From Eopsaltria australis (Eukaryota > Chordata > Aves > Passeriformes > Petroicidae): 64,000 nucleotides of DNA. This document shows positions 37,606-50,930 of this stretch, one piece after another. Made by a program: the position numbers and the translations under genes. The notes under the pieces are model-generated. The model did no database searches, was not told the DNA's origin, and saw nothing but the letters and a program-made list of their open reading frames with translations. Where the stretch lies: assembly GCA_034509425.1 (NCBI GenBank), contig JAVTVJ010000033.1, forward strand, positions 4,833,001-4,897,000, given 5' to 3'. Within the stretch, counting starts at the first letter, position 1; each line of letters opens with the position of its first letter.

Positions 37606-39199
37606 TGTAATATTTACCTGATATTTGCACTAGATATTTACTTGTCTTTGATAACAAAAGTGTGTACTGGATTTTTGTCCTTAAACTTTATTTTGGCTAG
37701 CACAACATTATTTTTTATTATGCAGTTCTTTAGAAAGTTATAGTCTCCATCTGAGGAATTCTACACATTTAGAATGTGTGCTTGTATGTAGGAACTGACC
37801 TATAAGGAAATTGATGTGCTTTTGCAGTTTTTTTATTGCTTTCCTTATTTTTGTTGTGACAATGAAATAATGCTGTTTTAAGTAATGTTTCTAGATTCCT
37901 TTCTCTAGGTCTTTACATCCAGATCTTGCCAAAATGTTATGGACTCTTTCTGTCTGACAGATTAAAAAAGCCATTTCTCATCTATGTCTACAAAAGTGAA
38001 ATCCCTATCCATTTTATACCTTGATTACAGCAACATCTCTTCCTCACACTTTATAAAATGTGATCTTGCTCCTTTCATTTCCATGCTTTAATGACAATAC
38101 TTAAGAATCTGAGTTCAAAAGAGAATAAAAAAAAAAAGAAGAAGAAATCTGATCCACAAAACTCTTCTTCCCTAAATGCATGTGTTTGGATCTTTATAAG
38201 GTATTAGGCCCTTCTCACTGCACAGGGGCAGCAGAGCCAGCAGTGCAGTGTCCTACATCACAAGACCTACTTGCTGAGTAAATCTTCAAAGCAATAGCAA
38301 GAGCACTCATGCTGTTCAGTGAAGGAGAGGGCAGGGGGAAAGGATGACAACAGCTGGAGTGAAATGCAATGCTGTTGCTTCTGCAGATATTTCAGAAGCT
38401 AGATATGGTTGTCAGTTATCTTTATTTTGCCTGTACACATCTGAGAGTGGCAGCTTTTTCCTGTCTGGAATAGGTGTACAAAAAGCAGGTCTATTTCCAC
38501 ACAAAAACTATTCCACCTCTGATGCATTTTCTAATTAGCTTCTATTCTGCAGTAGTTTTGCACTGGAGCCTGAACTGCCAGCCTGCTGTGACTGAAACAC
38601 ACTCATAATCAAGGACATGCAACCCTTTCCTCAAGCAGCATTTTTCACTGGTACATACAGGATGCAGGATAACATGGAAATGGGTTCAAACCCTTTTAGA
38701 AACTCACATATATTGTGCTTTTCAGAAATTTCTCAGCTCAGTGGCCACAAAGAATTCAGTTCCTCACTTCAGACTCACTGATTTTTTCAAGAGAATCTGT
38801 TACTTAACAAAAGCCAAAAGACTCTGAAAAAGAATCAGTGTCCTGTGTACATAAGAGTTTTTGTTCCTTTGATCAGAAATTGTGAGGTTTTCATTTAGGT
38901 GAACCCCATCCTTGGAATACTAAACATTTAAGCATGAGCTTATTTTCCAACAGATTTCTTTTTTCACAAAAAATGCTGGCTATAAAATGAGGTGCAGCTA
39001 TTTCAGATTCCTTCACTGCTGTTCTTCTCTGGCATACAGGGTTCTCAGGCTGAATCTCTTCTTAGCACTGGGATGTTCATAGTCAGTCCTGTTCTCAGGC
39101 TGCAGCCAAGCAGAAGGTTTTGTTCAGCATTTATCACTGTGATCTGTGACATTGGCTCTAGCTTTATCATATTTCAGAAGTCTATGTAGCTTCATATGG
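37606..39199. other. Intronic DNA, nothing recognised
   Basis: No named repeat, exon or RNA gene seen. Confidence 0.5.
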
Positions 39200-39310
39200 T
39201 TTAAGGTGAGATGGGTATATTAGATCATCTGCTCTGACCTCCCATATATCATAAACCATTAAGCTTCACCCACAAGCTCTTAAATTAAGCCCAAAGACTT
39301 TAGTTAGCAC
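39200..39310 (-). mobile_element. Ancient CR1-type 3' fragment, minus strand
   Basis: TTAGATCATCTGCTCTGACC, CTCCCATATATCATAAACC and CTTCACCCACAAGCTCTT match, in order, the reversed 3' UTR of the old CR1 lineages that are abundant in turtles and crocodilians (from memory: ATCATCTAGTCTGACCTCC, then a CTTCACCCAGT-like stretch). Short and highly diverged. Confidence 0.55.
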
Positions 39311-42300
39311 TTTGGTCCTCAAAAGACTAAGCTTTTTGCCAAAGGCAGGCATAAAATGAGAAAAACAGATGCTACCAATCCAAATTCCTCTGCAATGGAG
39401 GACAATTGATTAAGTGAGATAAGTGATTTATACATACCTCCGGTGTTAAGGCATTTACTGTAGTGACTAAAAATTGTGAAACATGAATTTAATACCCTGC
39501 TCTGCTTTCTGAGTTCAGATAAGCCTCTTCCCCTTTCTTTGCCACAGGTTCTAATTTCTCAAATAGTTGTAATTAAAATCTCCTTTCTCAAAGCTTGTTA
39601 TTACAGTGTTCCTGAGATAGAGTTATTAAGTACTTATAGAATCCTCTTGTCTTTTGGTAAGTAATACTTAGTCAGGAAAAGTGTGAGTAGCACAGCCCTT
39701 CAGTATAGCATTCCTGTTTCAAATCCTCTGCTGGCTTCCACAGGGCAACAAGGCAGTAAGGGCACAGTCCTCTGCTGTGCACCCTGCCTTTTCTATCTGC
39801 AAATGATGCAGTTCACTAAAAAATGACACAAAAAATGAGGTGGTTCATTCATTCAGTCTAAATTAAAACCCCATAGGAAGGGGAAGAAAAACGCGGGTAG
39901 AAGATTGTTATTGGACTACTGATTTATAAGAGCATTCAAGGTTAGCGGTACAATTTCATCTTCGAGCAATCCTTGCTGAGGAAAAAGGCTGGCACAAACT
40001 CCAAGTGCTGCTCTGCATACACCTTTGTTACAAAATGACAGTCTGCTTCTACAAGTAACTTTTAAAAATGTATATTAAACATATTTTCTACTGGAACAGT
40101 GAAACAGCTCACAGAGTGTTGTAATTTTGCTGAAATTTTGTTTCAAAGAAGCAAAAGCTGATGATGATGACTGTCTTTAATCCTTTCTTCTGAAATTACT
40201 ATTCATAGAACTGAAAGAGATCTACTAGGTTAGCAAATCCCGAACCATGCTGTCACAGGCAGACATGAACTGTCATCCTGTTCATTTTCTATTTATATTA
40301 TTCTGTGTATTACAGTACAAAATAGAATTTAAATAAAAGTGATTAAACTGAAATTATTTTTTAAAATCCCTTCATATGAATTTTCAGATTTAGTTCCAAT
40401 TCAGAAGGAAAAGACATTTGGAAAGCTTGAGATCATTCATGAAAAAAAGAGCCTTCAAAAAGCCCTAATAAAAAAGCTTCTTATAAACAGCAGTCTTCTT
40501 GTAACATTTTTTCCACTGCTCCAAAAATTCTTTCAAGTAAATCTGACAGGGCAGCAAACAGGAAAAAGAATTGGCAACAAATAGTAAGTGCAGCTCCCAC
40601 TGTTCATCTGAGAAGAGAAACCAGCAGAGAAACAGTGTGTAAGTCTGGTACGAGCACTGCAATAAAAGCACAAAAGCCAACTCAGCAGGGTACGTACCAT
40701 CTCCATTCATGCCTAGGTTAGTTCCATGCAGAAATCCTTGCACACGGGAATCAGAACATTCTCCCTTCTCTATGTCCACACTGTGCATCTCACAGTTTCT
40801 GCATGCCACATGTTTTAGACTACAAGCTGTTCTTTTACGCTAAATTGCAACTCCACTACACAGACCTGTGCAAAAAACTCACTGAATTTCATATCAACCA
40901 AACTTGCTTTTAAGCCACAGGGGGCAGCATGTTTAATGGATGCCAAAGCTTCTAAGATGTGGCATTCAAAGCACTCACATCTTCAGGAAACTGTACAGCA
41001 TTTTTTTTTTTTTTTCTTTCTTCATTTTATCCTTCTATTTGTATCATCATGCAACATTGCTGAGAAAAGTATTTCAAAAGTAATGGGTAATGAATGAAGG
41101 GGAAAGTGAGCAGGTGTAAAATCTATTTTGTTTGTTGGTGCATGACAATTTTTGTATGAATAGAATGGTTTATGTCTTTTTCTTTGCAAAGAATTCTGAA
41201 TTCTGTCATTTAGGAATGCAACTCTCGATCAAAAAAGGTGAAGCGTAACTAAAATATATAGAAACAGCTTCGACAATATTGCTTTTGGATTAGATTTGAA
41301 CTCTACTATGAAAAGAGGAGTAATTATCCAATTGTTTGATGCAGAAATCAAACACAGAAATTACCATATGCCCCTGAAACCATAGAGTCAAAGTCTTCTG
41401 GGTTTTTTTGTTTTTTTTTTTTTAACACTGTGCTTAAATTCTGAAGCTCCTGGATATCAAAGATAAGAAATACACATCATGAGACATTTTTGTGACAGTA
41501 TTAAACTAACACATCTAAATCTATTTTGCTTCCCAAAGTAGTTTGCAATAAGTAACTTTGTCTTCGATTATATATTCATATGGAAATCTCATTTTACATT
41601 TTATTCATCAACAGAAGAGATAAAAGCTGTTAGAAAATACTTGATAGCAGAGTTTTACTGCAATAGTAAATCATACCTCTACTATAAAAGTTGAGGGAAG
41701 CATTATGTGAGGTTGTGTTACACTCCAGGATTTTATAGCCTCGAAAAAAATCAGCAATAAATTTGAATAAGGTTGAGAAGGAAAGCAGCTGGAGATGCAA
41801 AAGAGAAGTGACACCTTTATACTGTACTTCTATTTACCATTTATCTGTCATTTCTTACCTCCACATCTTGAGATTAGAAATCTCTTTTTGCATAGGTAAA
41901 ATGTCAGTGACAACTTTCTATTTTAACATCTTAGGCTGTCAATGACACTTTGTTTTAATAACTTTCAAAGAACTTCTAAGTATTCTGTTTCTTACTTGGT
42001 AGGATGAGAAATATAGAAGGGGAAATGTTAGCAGATGAAATACTCTAGACCTATTTCCTTTTAGTATTTAAAACTATTGCAGGCTAAAAGAGTAATGAAC
42101 ACCTTGGGATTGTTTGCTATAAATTCTCTAAATTAATATGGGTTACCTCATTTACAATATTTACATATAAAATAAAATTGATACCTTGTATGCATCCATG
42201 TTTCAGCTACTGAAAAGTTCACCCTTATTATTATAAGAAATATAGAAACTAAAATCTGAGGATAACAAAATATTTGATATTGACTTCTTGTTTTTTTGCA

Positions 42301-45300
42301 GGGGGTGAGGTAGTTGCAACACCTTTGAGATAGTGCTAGTAAATAATTTAAAAATCTAATCCTGAGCCAAACTATTGGCTTAATCCCCTTCTCAGTAGTT
42401 CCAGAGCTAGTACGGAATTTAATAAAGGATTTAGATACCTTTGTAGTTAAGGGTCAGGAAATGTTTTTGTGTTTTTTTCCCTAAATTTCTAATTTCACAG
42501 ATTTCTGAGCTAAAGATATTCTCACAATGCATCTGTGGGTGTTTGTAGAGTACTAGAGAATTCATGGCATAATACAAAGCCTTTCCATTACACTTTCCAC
42601 TGAATCAAGCTAGATTAGAAACTAAATTTCTAAAAGTTATTGCAAGAAATTTATTGTCTTTTAAAAACTATTAAAGCAAAAAGAACTTTGAATCACTTTT
42701 TTCATCATTTTTAGTCAGAAAACATTCTCCATCCCTTATGAATGAGAAAATCCCAATTTTGCAAACATTCTCTACAGCCATCTTTGTTGTACACTTAAGA
42801 CTTCTATATACAAGCATATCCCATAACTGTTTCTCCTGTAACAATTCTAAAATATAAGGAACTTGAAAAAGTGGATAGTACTTTGTGTAGGTTAAACATT
42901 CAGAACCTTTGATGGGCTTATAATTTGAGACATTTTCACTTCCTTTAAAATGAGGTTATATTTTCAGATATTTCTAAACTGGAAGTGATGAAAATAATAT
43001 TTTGCCCATTATGAATTTTAAAATACTCAATGCCAATTGCATGTGGCTTATTCCATGCAATTTTAAACTTGAATAAATAGCAAATGCTGTGCACAAGAAA
43101 TGAGAACACTTTCCACGCTCAACCAACCCCAAGTGTGCACCTGTTACCTTAACAGGTTTAACAGAGATGACATTAATATAACTGTGACTTGAACATCAGC
43201 CATAGTTGAGGGAGGTTGTTCATAGATAATACACTTTCTCAAAACCAGAAAAAACCCCAAGAGTGTCCTTCAAATCCTTCTTAACCATACATGGAATAAT
43301 TACAAATTATTAAAGTATATGCTTCAATTTAATTTTTATAAAAATTCTAATTACATCTAGAAAGATTTCACTTTCCACTTCTCATTGTAATCTCGCCTAA
43401 AATATACTTGACAAAATACTTCATAGTTTCACAGCTATTTTATCTGTGTCTGCACAACAAGCATGTATTTACACATCTTTTTAAATGTGGATAGACCTCA
43501 CTTCTGAAATTTGTACTAAGATTTTATATTACATAAAATATTCACAAATATCTATATTTGTGTCTCATTATCCAGGGAATTTACTGCAATTACAGTTTGG
43601 GATTCTGTAAAAAGGGGTGTGTGTGCCTGTTTCTTTTCATATTTCCATGGATCCATAAAATACTACTAAAATAAAATACATAGACAAGAGTTACAGACTG
43701 CATTATTTTAACCCTCTGCAAGAAAGATATTTTCAATTGAATTTGTTTCTAATAATGTTGTTTTAAATTAGGTTATTCAACATCATTTACCTTCACCCAG
43801 CAGTTTAAAAAATAAGGGATTCAGTAAACTTGAAATGGCAAACAAAAATTTGTTCATGGAGGAAAGTAACATGGCATGGCATTCACTCAGTTACTCTAAA
43901 GCTTTACTCCCTGCCCCTCGTTTCTGCATTATATAATTTTTCACTTTCAAAATTAAACATTATCATCAATATTTTTGTCAATTTCTGAAGTAAAACAGTG
44001 TAGCTGGATGGGAAAATTCCTAAAATAGCCTTGAGAAGTATTGTCAGGTTAATACAAAGAGAGAAAAAAAGTAAAATTTATGTTTTTTTTTCTTTTCTCT
44101 CAGCCAAGTAGTGGCTCTTTGTCCAAGTCTGGTCAAAGATCATTCAAAGCAGTCCTCACTTAAGAATTGTTTAAGAAATTCAGATTTCTTGCTTCAGTAT
44201 AGAGATCGATGAATATTTTGAGCAATTAATGAACTACTATAACCAACTGTCAGCCGTCAACCAATCTCAGGGATGAGTCACGTTGTAGAGGTGCTCCTTT
44301 CCATTCTTATACCTTATGAGGGGCAAAATTTCATATATTTCACCACTGGCAGTCAAACTGTGAAACTCAGTGAACAATAGTTATTAAAATTAAGGATGCA
44401 ATCTTAGCTCATTGTGCAAACCTAGTACAATGTAACTGATATACATTGTCCAAAATTAATGACAAAAGGTTTATGATGTTATTGTATTTAGATACAAATA
44501 TATCTGAAATGGGTCAGGGTAGGCAGCCTATCGACGTGCCTATATCTTTCTGCTTCATCAGATGATTATAAGGTGTCTGATTTTTCAGACAGTTGAATCT
44601 ATTAAAATCTAGCTCTCTGCCAACAGTGTCCTTGGCATGCATTCACATGATGTAATTTTATTGATAACTGGATTTTTTCTGTGATTGGTATTTTTAAAAA
44701 ATCAAATTTACTAATACAGATTTTAAAAAAAGTGAATATAACCATTTTGTATTGAATGTTCCATTTATAAGTTTGGCATGTCACTGAAGCAGCGTTTCAA
44801 AAGACTGCAGAATGTCAAGAAAAATATATTTTTTTAAGCCTGTGGAAAAAAAGGTTTACAAGTTGTCAATCTTCTGTATTTAATAGCAAGTCCTGAATGT
44901 TCTAAATTAATTTATGCATTTTTGCGACCACCTGTCTGCTGTTACTGTCAAAACTGATTCAGGTAGTCTGAGTGCTCAGAAATCTTAGCTGTGACACTGT
45001 AAAGTTTTAACCCTTTCAGCAAACGTGTGAGGAACACCTGTACATAGACTTCTTCTAATAAACTGGCTTCTTGATTAAAAGATAGGAAAAAAGCCCCAAA
45101 CAACTGAAAGATAGGGTGGAATGGTAACATGGGTCTTCGGCCTTCCTTCAGTGAACTTGGCAGGGGGTTTGACCATACAGAACTGCGAAGTGAGGAACTG
45201 AAGTTAGCTTTTCTTTCAGCTGAGCTCTTTGATGATACTCAGACACAAGTGTCAAGGTTCAGAGAATGGCGTGATTAATGCATTTCAGTCTGGAAATTTA

Positions 45301-48300
45301 AAATCAGATGTTTAAGTTGAAATTAGACATCCTGGATAACTTATCCTTGACTTTTTATTCAGAGGCAAAAATAGTCAGAGAGAGAAACAGGCATCTGTAC
45401 GGAACAGTAAATCTATTTTATTTCCTTTGGCCACAGAGAGATGACTGTTCTAAGGTGTGGGACTCAGATGTTTAAAGTAAGGTAGAATAAATCTTTTTCC
45501 TATGAAGAAAATTTGGCTTCCTGACCTTTCCAAACCACTTGCTGGCTGAGGACTTGAAGCAGAGGTGTCAGCAGTGGTGAAAAGCATATCTGCTGATTTA
45601 GATTAAAAATCACCTAATTCAAATGCATTTAGTCCTCCGTTATTTTAACATTAATTTGAATTTAAATTCAATTCTTAACATCTGATGTGTATTTACGAAA
45701 CCAGAAACATAAGATTGCATGCAGAGCTATAGTATACATACGATGCACTCAGCTAAGAGAATAACTCTTCTGACATGTATCTAAAAATAGATAATACATA
45801 CTTATACTAGTATCAAAAAAATATTAAGGATTGATGTTTTTACCTCCCCTGCAAAAGGTTCCAACCATCATCCAAAAAAATAAACCACCACTTGGTTGAT
45901 ATTCAGTGTGTGAATCAAATATATGCAGGTAACACTGAGATGGCCACGCTGTTGATGGCAAATCAACAGCTGAAGCTTACTCCGTCTTAGCAGGGGCAAA
46001 AAACACTCTGGCCATTCCTGGCTCACATACCAAAAAGTTCTGGAACAGGAACAACTTCATCAGGATGTGTTTTACCATCTCCAAGCTTCTTATCTCCCTC
46101 TTCCCCTTACTTCACAAGCCTAGGCCTGTGAAGAATGATTTTTAGGTCTAGTACAGCATTCTGTTATCTTCTACAGAAATTCCCTTTCCCAAGAAAGACA
46201 CAAAAAATGTGACATTTCCCAGACTGAATATTCTTAGCATCCCCCAGATGCAAGGTCATCTTGAGCAAAAAACAATTCTAAAAGCAAATCTTTCTCCTGG
46301 TCAGTATTCCATTTTTAAGGCTTTCAGCCCCACAGTCAGCAGTCATGAATGGAAAGGACTTTTAACTGACAGCCATTGGGATCAACAAAATGAGAGCACA
46401 TCACAGAAGTTAGTTGAATGTGGTCATTTTTGGTTTTTAATACTGTCCTGTGAATTTGCCTCATTTGTCTTCTAGAGTTACAGTGCTACAAGCCAATCAC
46501 AAAAATGCATAGATCAATTATCTTAACTGGGTTATGCAATGCAGTCATTACTTACTGGTAAATCTTCAACACAGTCTTGATATTTTGTGTAAAATTCAAT
46601 TCTGGTGAACCATTTACTACAGGTGCCTTACAATTTTGATTCATTCTACCATGCAACTTGAATCACAGAAGCAAGACCTAATCTAGGAGTCTATTTAATC
46701 CAGTCTATCAACTTGGGTGCCTCAATTAACTGCTAGAAATGAAAGCATGAACCTTCAATTTGTTGTAATGGCAACTCAGATTTATCTTATTGCAGGGCTG
46801 GATTCATGCAGGAGGATATCATCCATCTATGATCAAGCATACAACAAAACCTGGGGATTTGTTTTTAGAGACTTTTCTAGTCTCTGTGAATAATGTAAAA
46901 AATATTACTCGAAAATTTACCACATTGACTTTTAATAACTTTTAAGAAAAACCAAAAAATTACATTGAAGCACTATATAAGAGATAGCTGTAAGAGATGT
47001 GACTTTGGATTCTACAAATAAAATACACAGCTATGTAAATTTTTCAGTAGCCTTGGAGAACCAGTTTAGAACCAGTTTTAAAATATGCCTACATACACAT
47101 ATCCTGAGAAGAAAACACTCAGAACATTCACATGCTTTCAGGTGCTGTAGCACCTGAGAAAACTCCTTTATTTAAAGGGGGTTTTTGGCTAAATAAATAA
47201 CTGTTCTAACCACGTTTTATCTGTGGGACACATCCATAAAATGAGATCGTACTATTAATTATAATTTCCTGTTCATTTTAATGACATTTGAAAAGCTTTT
47301 GTAGCTCACTAAATGAGCTGCTTGGACTCCTTTTCTGCCTGGTTAGTGACTACCAGCAAGTAACAGCGTACAGCAGGGATAGTCTAATTACTGCCAAAAC
47401 CAAAGGTCACCTAATTCCAGGCAATGCAAATAGACTAATTATATTGTTTCTTAAGGTGTCTTCCAGACATGTGTCAATCAGCAAAAATAGCAAATAGCAG
47501 AATAAGCAGTCCTACACCAGCATAAATTCAACATATTTCTATTTAGAATAATGCAGTAAAATGATACCACATGAAAATGGTTGATAGGGAATTTAATTAC
47601 TATGGTTTATATAAAGGAAACCATGGGATATTAAAAAACTGAAAACTCTTTCTGTGACCTTTAAGTAATTAGTGTTCCATAATTATGTACATGCAGTCTG
47701 TAGTTACTTTTTTAAAAATGCCAATAATTTCTCCCTCTCCAACAAGCCACACATTACAGTTATTTTCATTTATATTCTAAATAAGGAAACTTCTTATTGG
47801 ACAAATGTTTTTCATCGTTAATCTGGAAGGAAAGAAAACAGAAAAGCACACACATAAATTAAACATTACAGAATTCTGACTTCTGTTTTTATGATTGAGT
47901 TCTATGTACATTATCTTTAAATTTTTATTTAACACCTTTGAAAAAATTGCACTCTCAGGGACACACATATCCAAATCAAAAAGTGTGCTCAAATCATTTC
48001 AAACAAAAACTCTCACTAGAATCTTATTTTTAGTTTATTATCAATGATCCTGATTTTGAAAATTCTCTCAGAAACAGCTATCCCCAGCAATAAAGACAGA
48101 TCATTGGCAGCACACCATACCAACGCTATATTATTCTACCATTCAGGTAACATGGTCATTACCAATAAGGATTAAAAAATTTACAAATTATAATGCAAAA
48201 CTGTTGAATAAGGAGTCAAGCCTGTGAATCCTATATATACATATCCTATATATATCCTATATAAAACCAGCTACTATCCATCACACTAACTGAAAGTACT

Positions 48301-48759
48301 GCCTATCCTGCCTTCATACGCCTGAGTAACAGACCATCCACTGGCTCCTGTGAATGATCCTGAAAAAGTGTCAGCTCTGAGCTACTTCCTTAATTCTCCA
48401 GCATGAATTATATCTGAAACAGCACTGAAATTTCCTAATGTACTACATGTGTTTCACTTCTACCTTTCAAAGTTACTTAGCAATGCCATCATTACTTAGA
48501 TATGAGGCTTACAAAGGCTTTGAAGCTGCTGATAGGCAGCATGTATGGGTCCACAGTGCCAGCAAAGCCTGTTTCAGAGTGCTAAAAAAGGAAAAACCTG
48601 AAACGCTGAGACAGAAGCACAGAACATAAGAGGGTACAGTCCATCTTGTCTCACAGGCTGTCAAAGACAAAGTTCAAAAGAAACCAAAAACCCACCCACT
48701 GCTTCTGGTATTCTCTTATCTGCAGAAAAAAATGTTACCAGTCAAACCTGTAATACCTG
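39311..48759. other. 9.4 kb of AT-rich intronic DNA, mostly featureless
   Basis: Contains a T(15) run at 41,001-41,015 and a possible CR1 scrap at about 40,203-40,290 (ATAGAACTGAAAGAGATCT). A spurious exon-like segment at 40,698-40,798 is treated among the findings. No other feature. Confidence 0.5.
48232..48262. repeat. Short TATATCC tandem motif
   Basis: The words TATATCCTATATA and CATATCC alternate over about 30 bp. Minor simple repeat. Confidence 0.7.
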
Positions 48760-49010
48760 TGAGAAGCAGAGGATGGTCTGGGTCAGGAGGAAGCTTACAA
48801 ATCACTTTGTTCCAATCCCCCAGTCATGGGGAGGGACATCTTTTTCCACTAGGCCAGGTCGATCAGAGCTCCAGGGATGGGACATTCACAACTTTCCTGG
48901 GCAACCTGCTCCAGTGCTTCAGCACCCTCTCAGTAAAGAATTTCTTTTTAATGTCTAATCTAAGCCTAGACACTTACAATTTTTATTTTTTGGCCCACTG
49001 GGCAGTCACA
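48760..49010 (-). mobile_element. CR1 LINE 3' region, minus strand
   Basis: CAATCCCCCAGTCATGGGG, CCACTAGGCCAGGTCGATC, GGGCAACCTGCTCCAGTGC and AAGAATTTCTTTTTAATGTC follow the reversed CR1 3' UTR in order. Relative to other copies, about 25 bp is missing where the AGCCTGG... stretch should precede CTCCAGGGATGGG. Confidence 0.9.
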
Positions 49011-50439
49011 AACTACTGGCCTAGCACCAGTCTAGCCCACACACACTGTCAACTTACAGGGCTTAAGCAGCAAGTCAGGCTTGTCACTAGTTGTTTTTCT
49101 CAAAGGAGTTACACAATACCTCATTGAATACAAGGACAAAGAGGAAATAGATAAGCAAAACTAAAATAACCTGCAGTAGCACACTATGTGCTGCTTTCTC
49201 CCATTCTCAGGACAGAACATTTCAAAGACATACATGGTGTGGTGTTATGTCCTATAAACTGTCCACCCAAAGTAATGTAATCACAGCGCTACCAATTTGC
49301 AGGGCCTGAGTTCATTCTTCATAACTTATGGTGCTGAGTGTCAAATTAGTGTACTTGCATTATAAGTGTAATTCTACTGATACATGGTTTTCTGTGGATG
49401 GAAGTAATTGTATCGGTTCCAAGGACTGAAAAATAAACTTGCTTTTATCCACCAGTTTTCTATCCTGCTTAACGAAAATCTCAGAAGAAGCAGTAGTAGG
49501 CTTTTATGTGGTGAAGTGTCCACTACAGTGTCTAAATGAATAATTTACTATCCAAATTGACTGCACCGATCATCTAAATTTAGAGATATCAGACTTTTAA
49601 CAGATGGTACACTACAGAGAGTACAGACAGTAACTCTTGGTCAAAACTGCTTCTGGAATATGCAATTTGCTCTGGTAAACAGGTCCATCAAATCAATCTG
49701 GCATTTTGCCTCTGGGGAAGGGTAGTATTAAATCCTCTATAGAAAGATGAACCTCTCCCATAATACACTTGGTCACCTGTGCAATGCTATACATTCTTGA
49801 CTGGAAATAAAAAAAAAAAAAATCAGTATGCTTCAGGTAAGTAGAATTTGTTATGGTATCAACTGGAAGGTAGCCAATATCCAAATAAATTATATTTGCT
49901 ACTAAGGGTATAACCTTAATATCCCCTAATCTTATTGATGTAAGTGGAAGCTCTCTACACGCAGTATTTTCAGAAGTAGACAACAAATTGGCACATAGTT
50001 TAAGTTAGGATATAGAAAGGAAATGAAAAGAAACGGAAAGTGTGCATGCTTTCTATTTTAGGTTAATGCCCTTCTAAAGACAGGAAATATTGTGGTTATT
50101 TGACTTCCTGTATATTATAGATACTACACTTCAATTATTTCTGCTTCAAATTCAATATTTTTGCTTGATATAGACTATATCTTTAAAGAAAGAAAATGAA
50201 TAAAGGTCACATTTTTATTTCCAGTGACAGAAAATCTATCAATTGCATCAGAAAGTAGTTTCCAGGATTAGTTAAAATATCCACCTTATTTTTAGTTTGA
50301 TTTGGTCTATATTCTGCTTTTAGCCATTACACGTCGACATTTTCCTGCCTACAGACTTAATGGACCAGCATTAACAAATTCTTGTTCTCTGTATAGGTAT
50401 TTATAGCTTCTAATCAAATATCTAAGTCCACTTTTCTTT
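49011..50439. other. Intronic DNA, nothing recognised
   Basis: AT-rich, with a T-poor A(13) run near 49,810; no named repeat or exon. Confidence 0.5.
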
Positions 50440-50930
50440 TCTTACTTTAGACTAAGCTCAGCTTTTCATTGCAAAGCACGTGTTCCAGTCCTTTCAATCA
50501 TTTCTTCGTGCTCCTTTGACATTTTCTGTTTTGTTTTCCTAACTGATGGCACCAGAATAGGACACAATATTCATGAAATAGTCATACTAATGCCAAGAGT
50601 TGGGACAATATAATCTGCTAAGTCTTACCCAATATTTGCATAGCCACATCTTTAAAAACCTTTCATTTTTGTGAGCTCACATTCCATTGTTTATCCAGTA
50701 TTACTCTCTGCAAAGTTTTTTTCACTTTGTGAAAGTGACTGCTTTTCTGAAGCAGTAGTTTTCCGTTTGTAAATATGGCCCAACTTCCCAGGATTTTACA
50801 GCCCTCACAGTAGAATTCATATCAGTTTACCAAGTTTGATCAGAATTAGCTGATTTTGTCTTTGTTACCAACCGCTTACCAAATTATGTGGCATCAGAAA
50901 ACTGAACCGTTACTGATACAATAAGCATTA
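50440..50930 (-). mobile_element. Ancient CR1/L3-like fossil, minus strand
   Basis: GTGTTCCAGTCCTTTCAATC, TTTCTTCGTGCTCCTTTGAC, GGCACCAGAATAGGACACAA and, near the right end, GTGGCATCAGAAAACTGAAC keep the order of the reversed 3' region of old CR1 families (from memory: GTGCTCCAGCCCC, then CTGGACGCAGTACTCCAG, then GTGTCATCTGCAAACTTG). Similarity is patchy; no tail is visible. Confidence 0.45.

Noticed and set aside
45655..45670. Perfect 16-bp palindrome TTGAATTTAAATTCAA
   Set aside because: About one such palindrome is expected by chance in 64 kb, and more in AT-rich DNA.
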